Below are positions 17,258-26,400 of a DNA stretch of 36,000 bases, piece after piece (position 1 is the stretch's first letter; every line of letters begins with the position of its first letter). The notes beneath the pieces are model-generated. The model had not been told where the DNA came from. It searched no databases and saw only the letters and a list, made by a program, of their open reading frames with translations. Made by a program: the position numbers and the translations under genes. The DNA is from Legionella fairfieldensis ATCC 49588 (GTDB lineage: Bacteria; Pseudomonadota; Gammaproteobacteria; Legionellales; Legionellaceae), in NCBI RefSeq assembly GCF_000621525.1, contig NZ_JHYC01000025.1, positions 1 through 36,000 on the forward strand. Reading direction: 5' to 3'.

Positions 17258-19294
17258 ATGCGATTTTTTTTCATGGCTTTTATGGCAATAATAGGGATTG
17301 CCTCTCCCGTATTGACAACTATCGCAGCGGTTAGTGAAACAAATTCTCCCGCAGGCTTAAATCTTGACTGGCGAGATCTTACTGTCTCGCCCGGCCATAA
17401 TTTCTATGCGTATGCCAATGGAAACTGGCAAAAACAAAATCCTGTTCCGCCGGATTACGCCATTTGGAGCAGTTTTAATGTGTTGCAGGAAAAAGTGCAA
17501 ATTATTATTCATCAAATGCTTATTGCTGCCGCTAACGATAAAAATGCTGTACCGGGAAGTATTGAACAAAAAGTAGGTGATTTTTATTACAGTGGTATGG
17601 ATGAAGTGACCATTAACAAACTAGGTGTTGAACCCTTACAACCTGAATTTGATCGTATTGCTGCTTTAAAAAATACGGTTGACATGCAAAAATTGATTCC
17701 CCATTTACATCTGCTGGGTGTAAATGCTCTGTTTGGTTTTTCCAGCATGCAGGACTTTAAGGATAGCCAGGAGATGATTGGTGCGGCGATACAAGGAGGT
17801 CTTGGTTTACCGGATCGAGATTATTATTTAAAAGACGACATAAAATTTCAGCAAATTCGCACTGCTTATGTGCAACATATTGCAAAGATGTTTGAATTGT
17901 TGGGTGATAGTGCAGATGAAGCGGCGCGTGAAGCCGCTACTGTGATGACTATTGAAACGACGCTTGCGAAAGCATCCATGTCTCAAACTGATCAGCGCGA
18001 TCCGCATGCTATTTATCATATGATGGATCTACAACAACTGGCTAAAATCACACCGGATTTTTCCTGGCCGCGATATCTCGAAGGCATGGGTCAATCGAGC
18101 CTTAAACGTCTTAATCTGGCGATGCCTGCTTTTTTTAAATCTCTGAATGAGCAACTGAAAAAAGTACCTCTTGCGGATTGGAAAACCTATTTACGCTGGC
18201 ACTTAGTGGATACCTTTGCTTCTTATTTATCACAGCCTTTTGTTGATCAGAATTTTCATATGAACTCTGTATTAACGGGTACGGAAAAATTATTGCCGCG
18301 CTGGAAACGCGTGGTAAGCACTGAAAATAGTGCATTAGGCTTTGCTATTGGCAAGCTTTATGTAGAACAATATTTTCCTCCAGCGTCTAAACAGGCGGCG
18401 ATAGAAATTTTGCGCACTATTCGCCAGGCATTACATAAAGATTTACAAACATTGAGCTGGATGACACCAGCCACTCGACAGGCTGCGTTGAAGAAATTAG
18501 CGTTGATGGAAGAGCGCATTGGTTATCCAGACAAATGGCGGGATTATTCCACTTTAAAGATTGATCGTGGCCCCTACGTACTTAATGTAAGTCGTGCCAG
18601 TGAGTTTCTGGTTAAACGCGATCTCAATAAGATTGGTAAGCCAATTGATAGGAGTGAGTGGGCTATGCCACCCCAAACCATCAATGCTTATTATGATCCA
18701 TCAATGAATAATCTCAATATACCTGCCGGGATTTTGCAACCGCCTTTTTTTGATCCCACAGCCCCTGCCGCTGTTAACTATGGAGCCATTGGTTTTGTGA
18801 TGGGGCATGAAATGACGCATGGTTTTGATGATCAGGGCGCGCAATTTGATGGTGAAGGTAATTTAAAAAACTGGTGGACTGCTGTTGACTTAAAAAAATT
18901 CAAAGAAGCAACGGCCTGCATCATCGAACAGTTTTCTAACTACAAAGTCGATGGTGATTTGCCTGTACAGGGTAAATTAGTTGTTGGTGAAGCAACGGCT
19001 GATTTAGGTGGCTTGACACTTGCTTATCATGCGTTTCATGCATCCAGATTTTATAAGGATGCGAAAACCATTGCCTCTTTAACCCCTGATCAGCAGTTCT
19101 TTTTAGGTGCTGCTCATGTTTGGGCTGCCAATATTCGACCTGCTCAGGCACGCAATTTAGTAACTACCGATCCTCATCCTCCCATGCTATATCGAGTCAA
19201 TGGTACATTGGCCAACATGCCACAGTTTCAGACAGCCTTCAATATTGTGGCACCAAGTCCTATGATCAATAAAAAACGGTGTGTTATCTGGTAA
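17258..19294 (+). CDS. M13-family zinc metallopeptidase (PepO/neprilysin-like), secreted
   Basis: 678 residues with the full M13 layout. A signal peptide spans about residues 1-24 (FFFMAFMAIIGIASPVLTTI). The N-terminal neprilysin-type domain starts LDWRDLTVSPGHNFYAYANG. The zinc site is H517-E-M-T-H521 in MGHEMTHGFDDQGAQFDGEG and the third ligand is E578 in GEATADLGGL; the NAYYDPSMNNLNIPAGILQ substrate-binding block and the terminal KKRCVIW (CxVW family end) are also present. It cleaves oligopeptides, presumably in the periplasm or outside the cell. ATG 17258 is preferred to TTG 17240 because GGAG lies ten bases upstream and the signal peptide then starts cleanly. It converges with the minus-strand UPF0104 gene; no terminator is seen in the 27-base gap. 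Confidence 0.93.
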   Translation: MRFFFMAFMAIIGIASPVLTTIAAVSETNSPAGLNLDWRDLTVSPGHNFYAYANGNWQKQNPVPPDYAIWSSFNVLQEKVQIIIHQMLIAAANDKNAVPGSIEQKVGDFYYSGMDEVTINKLGVEPLQPEFDRIAALKNTVDMQKLIPHLHLLGVNALFGFSSMQDFKDSQEMIGAAIQGGLGLPDRDYYLKDDIKFQQIRTAYVQHIAKMFELLGDSADEAAREAATVMTIETTLAKASMSQTDQRDPHAIYHMMDLQQLAKITPDFSWPRYLEGMGQSSLKRLNLAMPAFFKSLNEQLKKVPLADWKTYLRWHLVDTFASYLSQPFVDQNFHMNSVLTGTEKLLPRWKRVVSTENSALGFAIGKLYVEQYFPPASKQAAIEILRTIRQALHKDLQTLSWMTPATRQAALKKLALMEERIGYPDKWRDYSTLKIDRGPYVLNVSRASEFLVKRDLNKIGKPIDRSEWAMPPQTINAYYDPSMNNLNIPAGILQPPFFDPTAPAAVNYGAIGFVMGHEMTHGFDDQGAQFDGEGNLKNWWTAVDLKKFKEATACIIEQFSNYKVDGDLPVQGKLVVGEATADLGGLTLAYHAFHASRFYKDAKTIASLTPDQQFFLGAAHVWAANIRPAQARNLVTTDPHPPMLYRVNGTLANMPQFQTAFNIVAPSPMINKKRCVIW

Positions 19295-19321
19295 GACGAA
19301 ACAATAACTATGGAATACCAA

Positions 19322-20350
19322 TTAGTTTCTACGAATGAAAGTCACGCTATTAAGCAACTGTGGCGTGATAAGAAGTGAAATACTTCCTGCCAAAGTAGTA
19401 GGTAACCACAGTGCAAGATGAGCAAGAATAGCAAAACTTGCTGCTTTTTCAGGAATTGCACCGAGCAGCGAAATAGCGGTAAAACTGGCTAGATGAAAAG
19501 GCCCTATATAACCGGGCAAAGAAGGAATAAGCGTGGATAAGGCCGTAATAGCCATGACGATCATCGCCATCGGTAAATTAACTTCCAGTTTAAACCCTTT
19601 TAATAACGACCAGAATAAACCCGCATCAGAAAGCCATATCAATAAAGAAAAACTTAATAAATTCAGAAACGTTTTTGTTCGTGCCAGAGCTACGAAACCA
19701 TTCAGTACACTATAAATTGCCTCGAACCATGTTGCCCACCGAGACTGAGTTGTTTGCAAAGAGACTGCATAGAAATAACCGGCTAATTTTTTGCTAAAAA
19801 AAAGTACAAGAATTAATGTACAGGCCCCCACAGCACCAAGGCTGATTAATAAATTGGCAACCCATTCTGGTAATTGAATTTCCTTTACTATCCACAAGCC
19901 AAAGGTCAAACACACCAAGACAGTTAACAGATCAATTAAACGCTCCATGACAACAGTACTGGTTGCCGTAGCCTTGCTAATACCGATCGCTGCAGGAAAT
20001 ACAAAAGCACGCATCAGATCGCCACAACGCAGCGGTAAAAGATTATTCATGGCAATCGAACCTAGAAAAGGGGCGACACAACTGGTAATTTTTATAGTTG
20101 CTTTAGCGGTACGCAGCATCCATGCCCAACGAATAATTCTGCAACAATAACCCAGGATTAAAAAACTTAAACCAATCAATAAATAGGCCCATTCGAATTG
20201 CCTAATAGCGCCAACAATCGTTTTCCCATTAATTTGTCTGGCAATTAATGTGAGACAGGCAATAGTAATAAAAGCACCGGTAATATAACGTATATATTTT
20301 TGTGTTTTTTTGAAAAAAGAGATCTTCATATTGGTCAGGATATCAGACAT
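19322..20350 (-). CDS. UPF0104/lysylphosphatidylglycerol-synthase-like membrane protein
   Basis: 342 residues with about eight membrane segments. Typical blocks of the UPF0104 (LPG synthase membrane domain, YbhN/AglD-like) family are RIIRWAWMLRTA, FLGSIAMNNLLPLRCGDLMRAFVFP, the TSTVVMERLIDLLTVLVCL stretch and STLIPSLPGYIGPFHLASFT. There is no cytosolic aminoacyl-transfer domain, so it is the membrane part alone, thought to act as a flippase or lipid-linked glycosyl carrier component; substrate unknown. ATG 20350 is chosen: AGGA sits six bases upstream and the start overlaps the stop of the hydrolase gene by eight bases, giving translational coupling. ATG 20329 is a weaker alternative. Confidence 0.85.
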   Translation of the reverse strand: MSDILTNMKISFFKKTQKYIRYITGAFITIACLTLIARQINGKTIVGAIRQFEWAYLLIGLSFLILGYCCRIIRWAWMLRTAKATIKITSCVAPFLGSIAMNNLLPLRCGDLMRAFVFPAAIGISKATATSTVVMERLIDLLTVLVCLTFGLWIVKEIQLPEWVANLLISLGAVGACTLILVLFFSKKLAGYFYAVSLQTTQSRWATWFEAIYSVLNGFVALARTKTFLNLLSFSLLIWLSDAGLFWSLLKGFKLEVNLPMAMIVMAITALSTLIPSLPGYIGPFHLASFTAISLLGAIPEKAASFAILAHLALWLPTTLAGSISLLITPQLLNSVTFIRRN

Positions 20351-21224
20351 TAGCATTCCTGTTACCAAACATTTCCAGAACCGCTTGATTCCACTGATCC
20401 GGCTGTTCCAGATTAGACAAGTGCCCAGCGTCAGCTAACACAATCAACTTGCTATTCTTGGCTAAGGCTTTCATGTTCGCACTTTGTTGGGGAGCAATAA
20501 TGATGTCTTTGTCGCCTGTGATAATTAAGACGGGCAATTTTGTCTGGGCAAGAAGAGTAGAGCTATCCTTGCGTAAAGCCATTCCACGTAAAGCGGAGGC
20601 TATGGCAGTGGGTGTTTGTGTCACTAAAATATTTTGCAGGGTCAGTTGTGTGTGTTCTGGTGCTTCAGAAGATAATGCATAAAATAAAAAGTCATGGACG
20701 AGTCGATCGGTTCCTTGTGTCAGAATTGTTGCTGCAATTTCTTCGCGCCGTTTCTTTATATCTGGATCGTCAGCAAGTGTTTGTGTGTTCGCCAGGATCA
20801 GACCATTCATTTTGTCTGGATATTTTGCAAGAAACGCTAAGGCAACATAGCCTCCCATCGATTCACCGGCAATGATTGCTTTTTTTATATAGAGTTGATC
20901 AAGTAATAGAGCTATTTCATCAGCATAATCAGTCATTGTTATCGCTTTTCCTGTGGTACTTTCTGAATGGCCAAATCCCCACGGATCAACACTAATAATC
21001 CGAAAATGCTGTTTTAAAGCTTCTTGCTGCGGAAGCCAGATTGTTTTATCAGCAGGAAAAGGAGGTATCAACACCAACACTTCACCTTGTCCTGCATCCG
21101 AATAGGAAATAGATTTAGTATTCAAAAGAGAGGATGCACAAGAAAAACTCATACTACTCCAATAAAGGATAAAACAAAACCAGAAAGGAAGGTATTTTAG
21201 CTTTTCAGTCGAAATCATTTTCAT
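20343..21224 (-). CDS. alpha/beta hydrolase, probably exported
   Basis: 293 residues from ATG 21224. After a hydrophobic, possibly cleaved N-terminus (FWFCFILYWSSMSFSCASS) comes an alpha/beta hydrolase fold: LVLIPPFPADKTIW oxyanion region, VDPWGFGHSES, the nucleophile elbow AGESMGGYVALAF with the catalytic Ser, the acid in VLIITGDKDIII, and the His in LADAGHLSNLEQP. FSC is not a standard lipobox. The TTG at 21236 would lie at the predicted transcription start, so ATG 21224 is preferred. Substrate is unknown. Coupling to the UPF0104 membrane gene suggests work on a lipid or envelope molecule, by inference. Confidence 0.85.
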   Translation of the reverse strand: MKMISTEKLKYLPFWFCFILYWSSMSFSCASSLLNTKSISYSDAGQGEVLVLIPPFPADKTIWLPQQEALKQHFRIISVDPWGFGHSESTTGKAITMTDYADEIALLLDQLYIKKAIIAGESMGGYVALAFLAKYPDKMNGLILANTQTLADDPDIKKRREEIAATILTQGTDRLVHDFLFYALSSEAPEHTQLTLQNILVTQTPTAIASALRGMALRKDSSTLLAQTKLPVLIITGDKDIIIAPQQSANMKALAKNSKLIVLADAGHLSNLEQPDQWNQAVLEMFGNRNANV

Positions 21225-21241
21225 AGATTTGTCCAATTATA

Positions 21242-21269
21242 ATTATAATAAGATACCTTTATATTCTAA
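21242..21269 (-). promoter_or_regulatory. likely promoter of the hydrolase/UPF0104 pair
   Basis: Read on the minus strand, TTAGAA (21264-21269) and TATAAT (21242-21247) are 16 bases apart. The start of transcription would be near 21235, which decides for the ATG at 21224. Confidence 0.45.
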
Positions 21270-21470
21270 TGATTGCATCACCTCTCAGGTACCTTTGTCC
21301 GGCACAAAGCGCAGGTCCACGATTTATATCGGTTTGTCAGGAATTATTTCTCTAATTGAGGTAAACTGCTCAAAATTTTTTATCTGTGGGCACAATTCCT
21401 GCTTGCTATTTTTAATTACACGCACAGCGATTTAATTATTATTCGCACAGAATAACCAGAGGGGGCGATT

Positions 21471-22445
21471 ATGAAGAAATGGGGAGTTAACCTGGCAATC
21501 TGGTCAATGCTGCTGTTCTCGCAATGGGTTGCTGCTGATCAACCGAACTGGAATAAATGGGTCGCGGAAGTCAGGCAACAAGCTCTTGATCAAGGAATAT
21601 CACCTGCTGTATTTGACGAAGCGTTTGCCGATATTCATGAGCCAAGTCGTACAGTAAAAAGCCTGGCACGCTCTCAGCCAGAGCATCGTTTAACGTTTAC
21701 CAGATATCTTCATTCACGTGCGGATAATTACAGAATCGCCATGGGCCGTAAAGAATATGCGAAAAATAAAGCCTTGTTGGAAGACGTAGGTCGGGATTTT
21801 GGGGTTGATCCTTGCTTTATCGTATCTTTTTGGGGCATGGAAAGCAGCTATGGAACTTATATGGGAAATTTTCCTGTTATCAAATCATTAGCTACTCTGG
21901 CCTATGATTCCAGACGACAGGATTTTTTTCGTAAAGAATTATTTTTGGCGCTACAGATTCTCAATGAAGGTCATGTGACCTTACAGCATTTTAAAGGGGA
22001 ATGGGCAGGTGCTTCCGGTCAGCCACAATTTCTCCCATCCAGCTGGCTACAATTTGCTGTTGATTACGATAAAGATGGCCGTAAAGATATTTGGGATAGT
22101 AAGGCTGATGTATTTGCTTCCATTGCCAATTATATGAAGAAAAATGGGTGGCAAACCGGAGAGCCATGGGCTGTTCAGGTAAAACTACCTGCTGGCTTTG
22201 ATATGAATTTAGAAGGTAAAGCAATTACTAAACCCGTGAGTGAGTGGAACGCTCTGGGGGTTCGTACTGAGAGTGGCGAACCTTTACCTTATCAGGAGTT
22301 GAAGGCTAGTATTGTACAACCTTATGGAGGTCCGGTATTTCTTGCGTATCCCAATTACAAGATGATTTTGCGCTATAATAATTCTATATACTATGCAGGA
22401 GCGATTGGTTATATGGCGGACAGAATTTGTAATCGCACGAAATAG
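21471..22445 (+). CDS. lytic murein transglycosylase, MltB/SLT_2 type
   Basis: 324 residues. A signal peptide (1 to about 22, ending WVAA) without a lipobox Cys is followed by a complete SLT_2 domain: the catalytic glutamate E124 in FWGMESSYGTYMGNF, then LATLAYDSRRQDFFRKELF, and the GEWAGASGQPQFLPSSW motif, in which GASGQ stands for the more common GAMGQ. DYDKDGRKDIW is the EF-hand-like calcium loop and SIANYMKKNGW closes the domain. It cuts the glycan of peptidoglycan to leave 1,6-anhydromuramyl ends, probably as a soluble periplasmic enzyme. GAGGGGG precedes the ATG. A strong terminator follows. Confidence 0.93.
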   Translation: MKKWGVNLAIWSMLLFSQWVAADQPNWNKWVAEVRQQALDQGISPAVFDEAFADIHEPSRTVKSLARSQPEHRLTFTRYLHSRADNYRIAMGRKEYAKNKALLEDVGRDFGVDPCFIVSFWGMESSYGTYMGNFPVIKSLATLAYDSRRQDFFRKELFLALQILNEGHVTLQHFKGEWAGASGQPQFLPSSWLQFAVDYDKDGRKDIWDSKADVFASIANYMKKNGWQTGEPWAVQVKLPAGFDMNLEGKAITKPVSEWNALGVRTESGEPLPYQELKASIVQPYGGPVFLAYPNYKMILRYNNSIYYAGAIGYMADRICNRTK

Positions 22446-22458
22446 TTTTTAACTATTA

Positions 22459-22491
22459 GCCCATAAGCTTAATTAACCTTATGGGCTTTTT
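22459..22491 (+). terminator. rho-independent terminator after the transglycosylase gene
   Basis: GCCCATAAG (22459-22467) and its exact complement CTTATGGGC (22478-22486) enclose a ten-base loop and are followed by TTTTT. It lies 14 bases after the stop and 18 bases before the msrBA start. Confidence 0.88.
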
Positions 22492-22508
22492 ATATTGCAG
22501 GTCATATT

Positions 22509-23408
22509 ATGGAACAGTCCTACCTGGATAAAACAGCAAGTTTAACACCCGTGGTTAAGCGTATTATCTGTGATAAGGCAACAGAGTATCCTCACACTGG
22601 TGAATATAATACCATAACGAAAGAAGGTTCTTATCTTTGCCGACGCTGCGGGTTAGCCTTGTTTCGTGCTGCTTACCAATTTCATTCTGGCTGTGGTTGG
22701 CCTGCTTTTGATGAAAACATCATCCAGGCTGTCAGGCAGATACCTGATAAAGATGGTCAGCGCATGGAAATTCTTTGTTCTCGTTGCGATGCTCATTTAG
22801 GCCATGTTTTTAGCGGCGAGCATTTCACCCCTAAAAATCGCCGTCATTGCGTCAACTCCGCTTCTCTTGATTTTGTTCCTGACAATGAAGTACTCGATAC
22901 AGAAGAAGCGATTGTTGCTGGTGGTTGCTTCTGGGGTGTGGATTATTTTCTTCGTCTACTCGCCGGGGTACTCAAGGTAGAAGTGGGTTATTCGGGAGGA
23001 AGCGTTCCCAACCCTGATTACGAGCAAGTTTGCCAGGGCAATACAGGCCATTATGAAGTGGTTCGAGTTGTCTATGATAAAGCAAAAACAGATTATCACA
23101 CAGTATTAAAGCGTTTTTTTGAAATTCATGATCCAACACAACGTTCTGGCCAAGGTCCCGATATAGGACAGCAATATAGAAGTGCAGTATTTTATTATAA
23201 TGAAGAGCAACGGAATGAAGCTCAGACTTTAATACAAACTTTACGTATGCGAGGTTATGATGTAGCAACTTGTTTATTCGAAGTGCAACCTTTCTGGCCA
23301 GCAGAAAAGTATCACCAAAATTATTATGCTAAACATCATAAGACGCCTTATTGCCATCGCCCCGAACCGCGCTTTGATACAATTACTCCTCAGAAATGTT
23401 TCAAATAA
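22509..23408 (+). CDS. msrBA: fused peptide-methionine (R)/(S)-sulfoxide reductase, MsrB-MsrA
   Basis: 299 residues joining two repair enzymes in the order MsrB then MsrA. MsrB (about 10-125) has two zinc CxxC pairs, C44/C47 and C90/C93, the FHSGCGWPAFD block and the catalytic C114 in RRHCVNSASLDF. MsrA (about 133-290) has the catalytic C140 in VAGGCFWGVDYF, then VGYSGGSVPNPDYEQVC and HDPTQRSGQGPDIGQQYRS; C-terminal cysteines in PYCHRP and PQKCFK can serve for resolving. No signal peptide, so it is cytoplasmic and reduces both sulfoxide epimers with thioredoxin. It follows a terminator, so it needs its own promoter. Many fused Msr proteins have A before B; this order is the reverse. Confidence 0.95.
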   Translation: MEQSYLDKTASLTPVVKRIICDKATEYPHTGEYNTITKEGSYLCRRCGLALFRAAYQFHSGCGWPAFDENIIQAVRQIPDKDGQRMEILCSRCDAHLGHVFSGEHFTPKNRRHCVNSASLDFVPDNEVLDTEEAIVAGGCFWGVDYFLRLLAGVLKVEVGYSGGSVPNPDYEQVCQGNTGHYEVVRVVYDKAKTDYHTVLKRFFEIHDPTQRSGQGPDIGQQYRSAVFYYNEEQRNEAQTLIQTLRMRGYDVATCLFEVQPFWPAEKYHQNYYAKHHKTPYCHRPEPRFDTITPQKCFK

Positions 23409-23423
23409 ATAGGCGGAAAAACC

Positions 23424-26400
23424 TTAGTTCAATCGATAAGAATTGGTGCTTTCACTGGCCCGAGTTAGCTGTTGTAAAAAATCTTGGCCATCATTTTCCA
23501 ATAAAGCAGCTGCAACTTCTTGAGATTGAACCTCTGAAAAAGTCATTTTTTTAATAAATAAACACGCAAATTCTAATTGATTATTTCTCGGTAATAAATT
23601 AAGTACCTCTATTAGCGTAGCGCAGCTTCTAACGAAATTTTGACAAGCTAACGCGAACTCCAAACGGTAATGAGCCGGCATGTGTTTGAGTATGTTTTTA
23701 AAGCTATTTAAGGTGGTGATTCTAGAGATATTTTCCAGAGCAAAAACCAGCCTTTTATCTGTAGGTAAAACATAATTGATAACATAACAAAAGTGTTTTT
23801 CTCTTAGGCGTGTCTTATTTTGAAGAGCAAAATCAAAGCGCTGATTGAGTGGTAAGCACTCGATAACGTTCATAAATTGATCACCATATTGATCACTATC
23901 AGTTACTTTATTCTGATGTAGGGTCGCGAATAAAAGTTGATGATTTTCCGGTAAAAATTTTAAAATTATACTCAGTTCTTTGCAAGTGGTGATTTTGTCT
24001 TTATGTGAAATTATAAAATCCAGAAAATGCTCACATTGAGATAAGGTTTCACATATTCCTTCAAGGTCACCAAATACATTTATTTGTTCTGGATGCAAGA
24101 ATGCATATTCTAAACGTTTTTGTATCGGAATTACTCTTAAAACAGAGTTAAATGCATACTTCGGATAAGAGCAGTTTCTGGCGGGTATGCCACCAAATTG
24201 CTGAGCGAAATCAAAGCGTTGTTCTTCAGTAAGTGTTCCTAATACCGCAGAGAGTTCATACCCATTGTTAATTTTATATTGATTTGATTTTGCAAAATTC
24301 CAGCGTATCTGTTCGGGAATAACTCTCAATATATTACAAAGTTCGTTCCCATTTTGAATTTTATTTTGATATTGAGTCGCAAAGGCACCACGGTCCTCTT
24401 TATCTAATCTATCAAGCACCTGACTAAGTGCCTCTCCATCAACAATGCTATCACTGTATTGATGGGCAAAGCAAAGACGTTTATTGTTAGGTATATTAGC
24501 TAAAAAACAAACAAGATATTCTCTCTTTAAAAGCAGAATATCATTTTGAATAACGTAAGAAATACGTGATTTTTCATCCAGGGCATTTAAAACAAACGAG
24601 AATAACCAAGCATTTCCTATTTTATTTTTATATTTTATGGCAAATTCCAGGCGCTCATGAGAATCAGATATTACCTCCAACACAAAATATAAGCTACCGT
24701 CTTGCATGTGATTCTGATAGCGCATGGCGAACTCGTAACTATCTTTTTTGTTAAATTGACGAAAGAAATCGGCAAAAGAGAAGCTCTTTTCTTTATCTAA
24801 ATAGGGAATAACAAAATTCAATTTTTCATCTGATGGCAAGGATTGACAAATTAAATGCACATCAGAAACAGTGTGAATTTTGTTTTTGTGGAGTGTCATG
24901 AATTTTAATTTATCATCATCTGCCAATACCTTTATAATCCTGCTAAGATCCAGGGCATCCTGAATTTTTTCTTGATATTTAAGGGCTAGGGCATAACGTT
25001 CTTCGATTGGTATTGTTCCCAATGAGCTAACCAGTAGCTCATTATTTATTTTCTCTTCATTTTGTTCAATAAAATTCAAACGCTCTTTCTTAGTTAAAGT
25101 AAGGAGAATATCTTTAAAATTAATGCCTTCTTTAATTTTTTCCCGATGATACGTAGTAAAATTAAATCGATCAGTAGATGATAGTTCTTTTAAAACTTGG
25201 TGAAGCTCGTAATCGTTGTTAATTTTATCTTCATTATTCTTCGCAAACTGAAGGCGATCTTCTATAAGTAGATTATTTAGAATACAACTCAGCCTCCATC
25301 CATTCGTAATAATCGGTCGATTATTTGTTGCCATAACGAGTTTTTCAGAGTCAGGAATTTTTTTCAACGTTGCAGTCAGCACATCAAAATTCGTCACAGA
25401 GAGAACAGGCAAAAGTTTCCACCATTCTTTTTCATAACATTGGCTTAAAATTTCATCGGTAAATTTTGAACGAGTAACCATCATCGCTAATGGCGCTATG
25501 GACGTACTTGAACTGGAAGAAAAGTCTCCCACGTATTCTTTAGGTATTTTAAGTTTGGAATCTTTTAGTTCTGGAAAATATTTTAAGATCATCTTAACTA
25601 AAACAATATCCTCTTTTACAATGGCCTTGGCGAGGCTATGCTCATTTGCGGAAAATCCTTCAACTTGATTGGTTTGATAGATACTGGGTAAAATTCGTAA
25701 TAAACTGGATTTATTATCTAATTGATCTTTATTGAGTTCATTCGAATTTTTCAAAATGGCGTAAATTAAATTATTAATTGAGCGTTTGAACGAAATTTTT
25801 ACTTCCTGAAGGGAGATTTCATTTATTTTCAAACACATTGAAGGAGGACAAAAAATTCGTGCTTGAATTTTTTCCATATAATTCAACGCTTTGCTAGCAT
25901 TTTCACTAAAAAGATCTTCCTGCAACCTGGTAACAATATCTGTAACATCAGTAAGCCCTGCATAGGCATTGATACCTCCCCTCCCTGTAGCAGGATGAAT
26001 CACCTCTGGCACTTGCCTTTTTGGAATACCAATTTGATAAAGAGCTCCCCCTTGAGTCTTGGCCTCTCGGTCGTAGAGAGTCAGTAAGCTGTTTATCTCT
26101 TCCTGAGAAATATTAAAGGGCTGAAATATATTCTGAAACAAAGCCTCTAAATCCATAGACTGATTAGTTCTATCATCGAGTAAATAAGATATTGAACAGG
26201 ATGAATCTTCTGTATGATTACCAAACAAAAATAGATTGGCAGAGAGTACACAATCAGGATAGGTATCATCATAATTTGTAACATCATGACCTGAAGGTGA
26301 GTAATGAGCAAGAAAATCATGAAGCGTGGGGAAGTTTTTGAAAGGATACTGCGATGCTCTAAATACTTTCCAATTATCTTGAGCTTGCAGAACTTCATAT

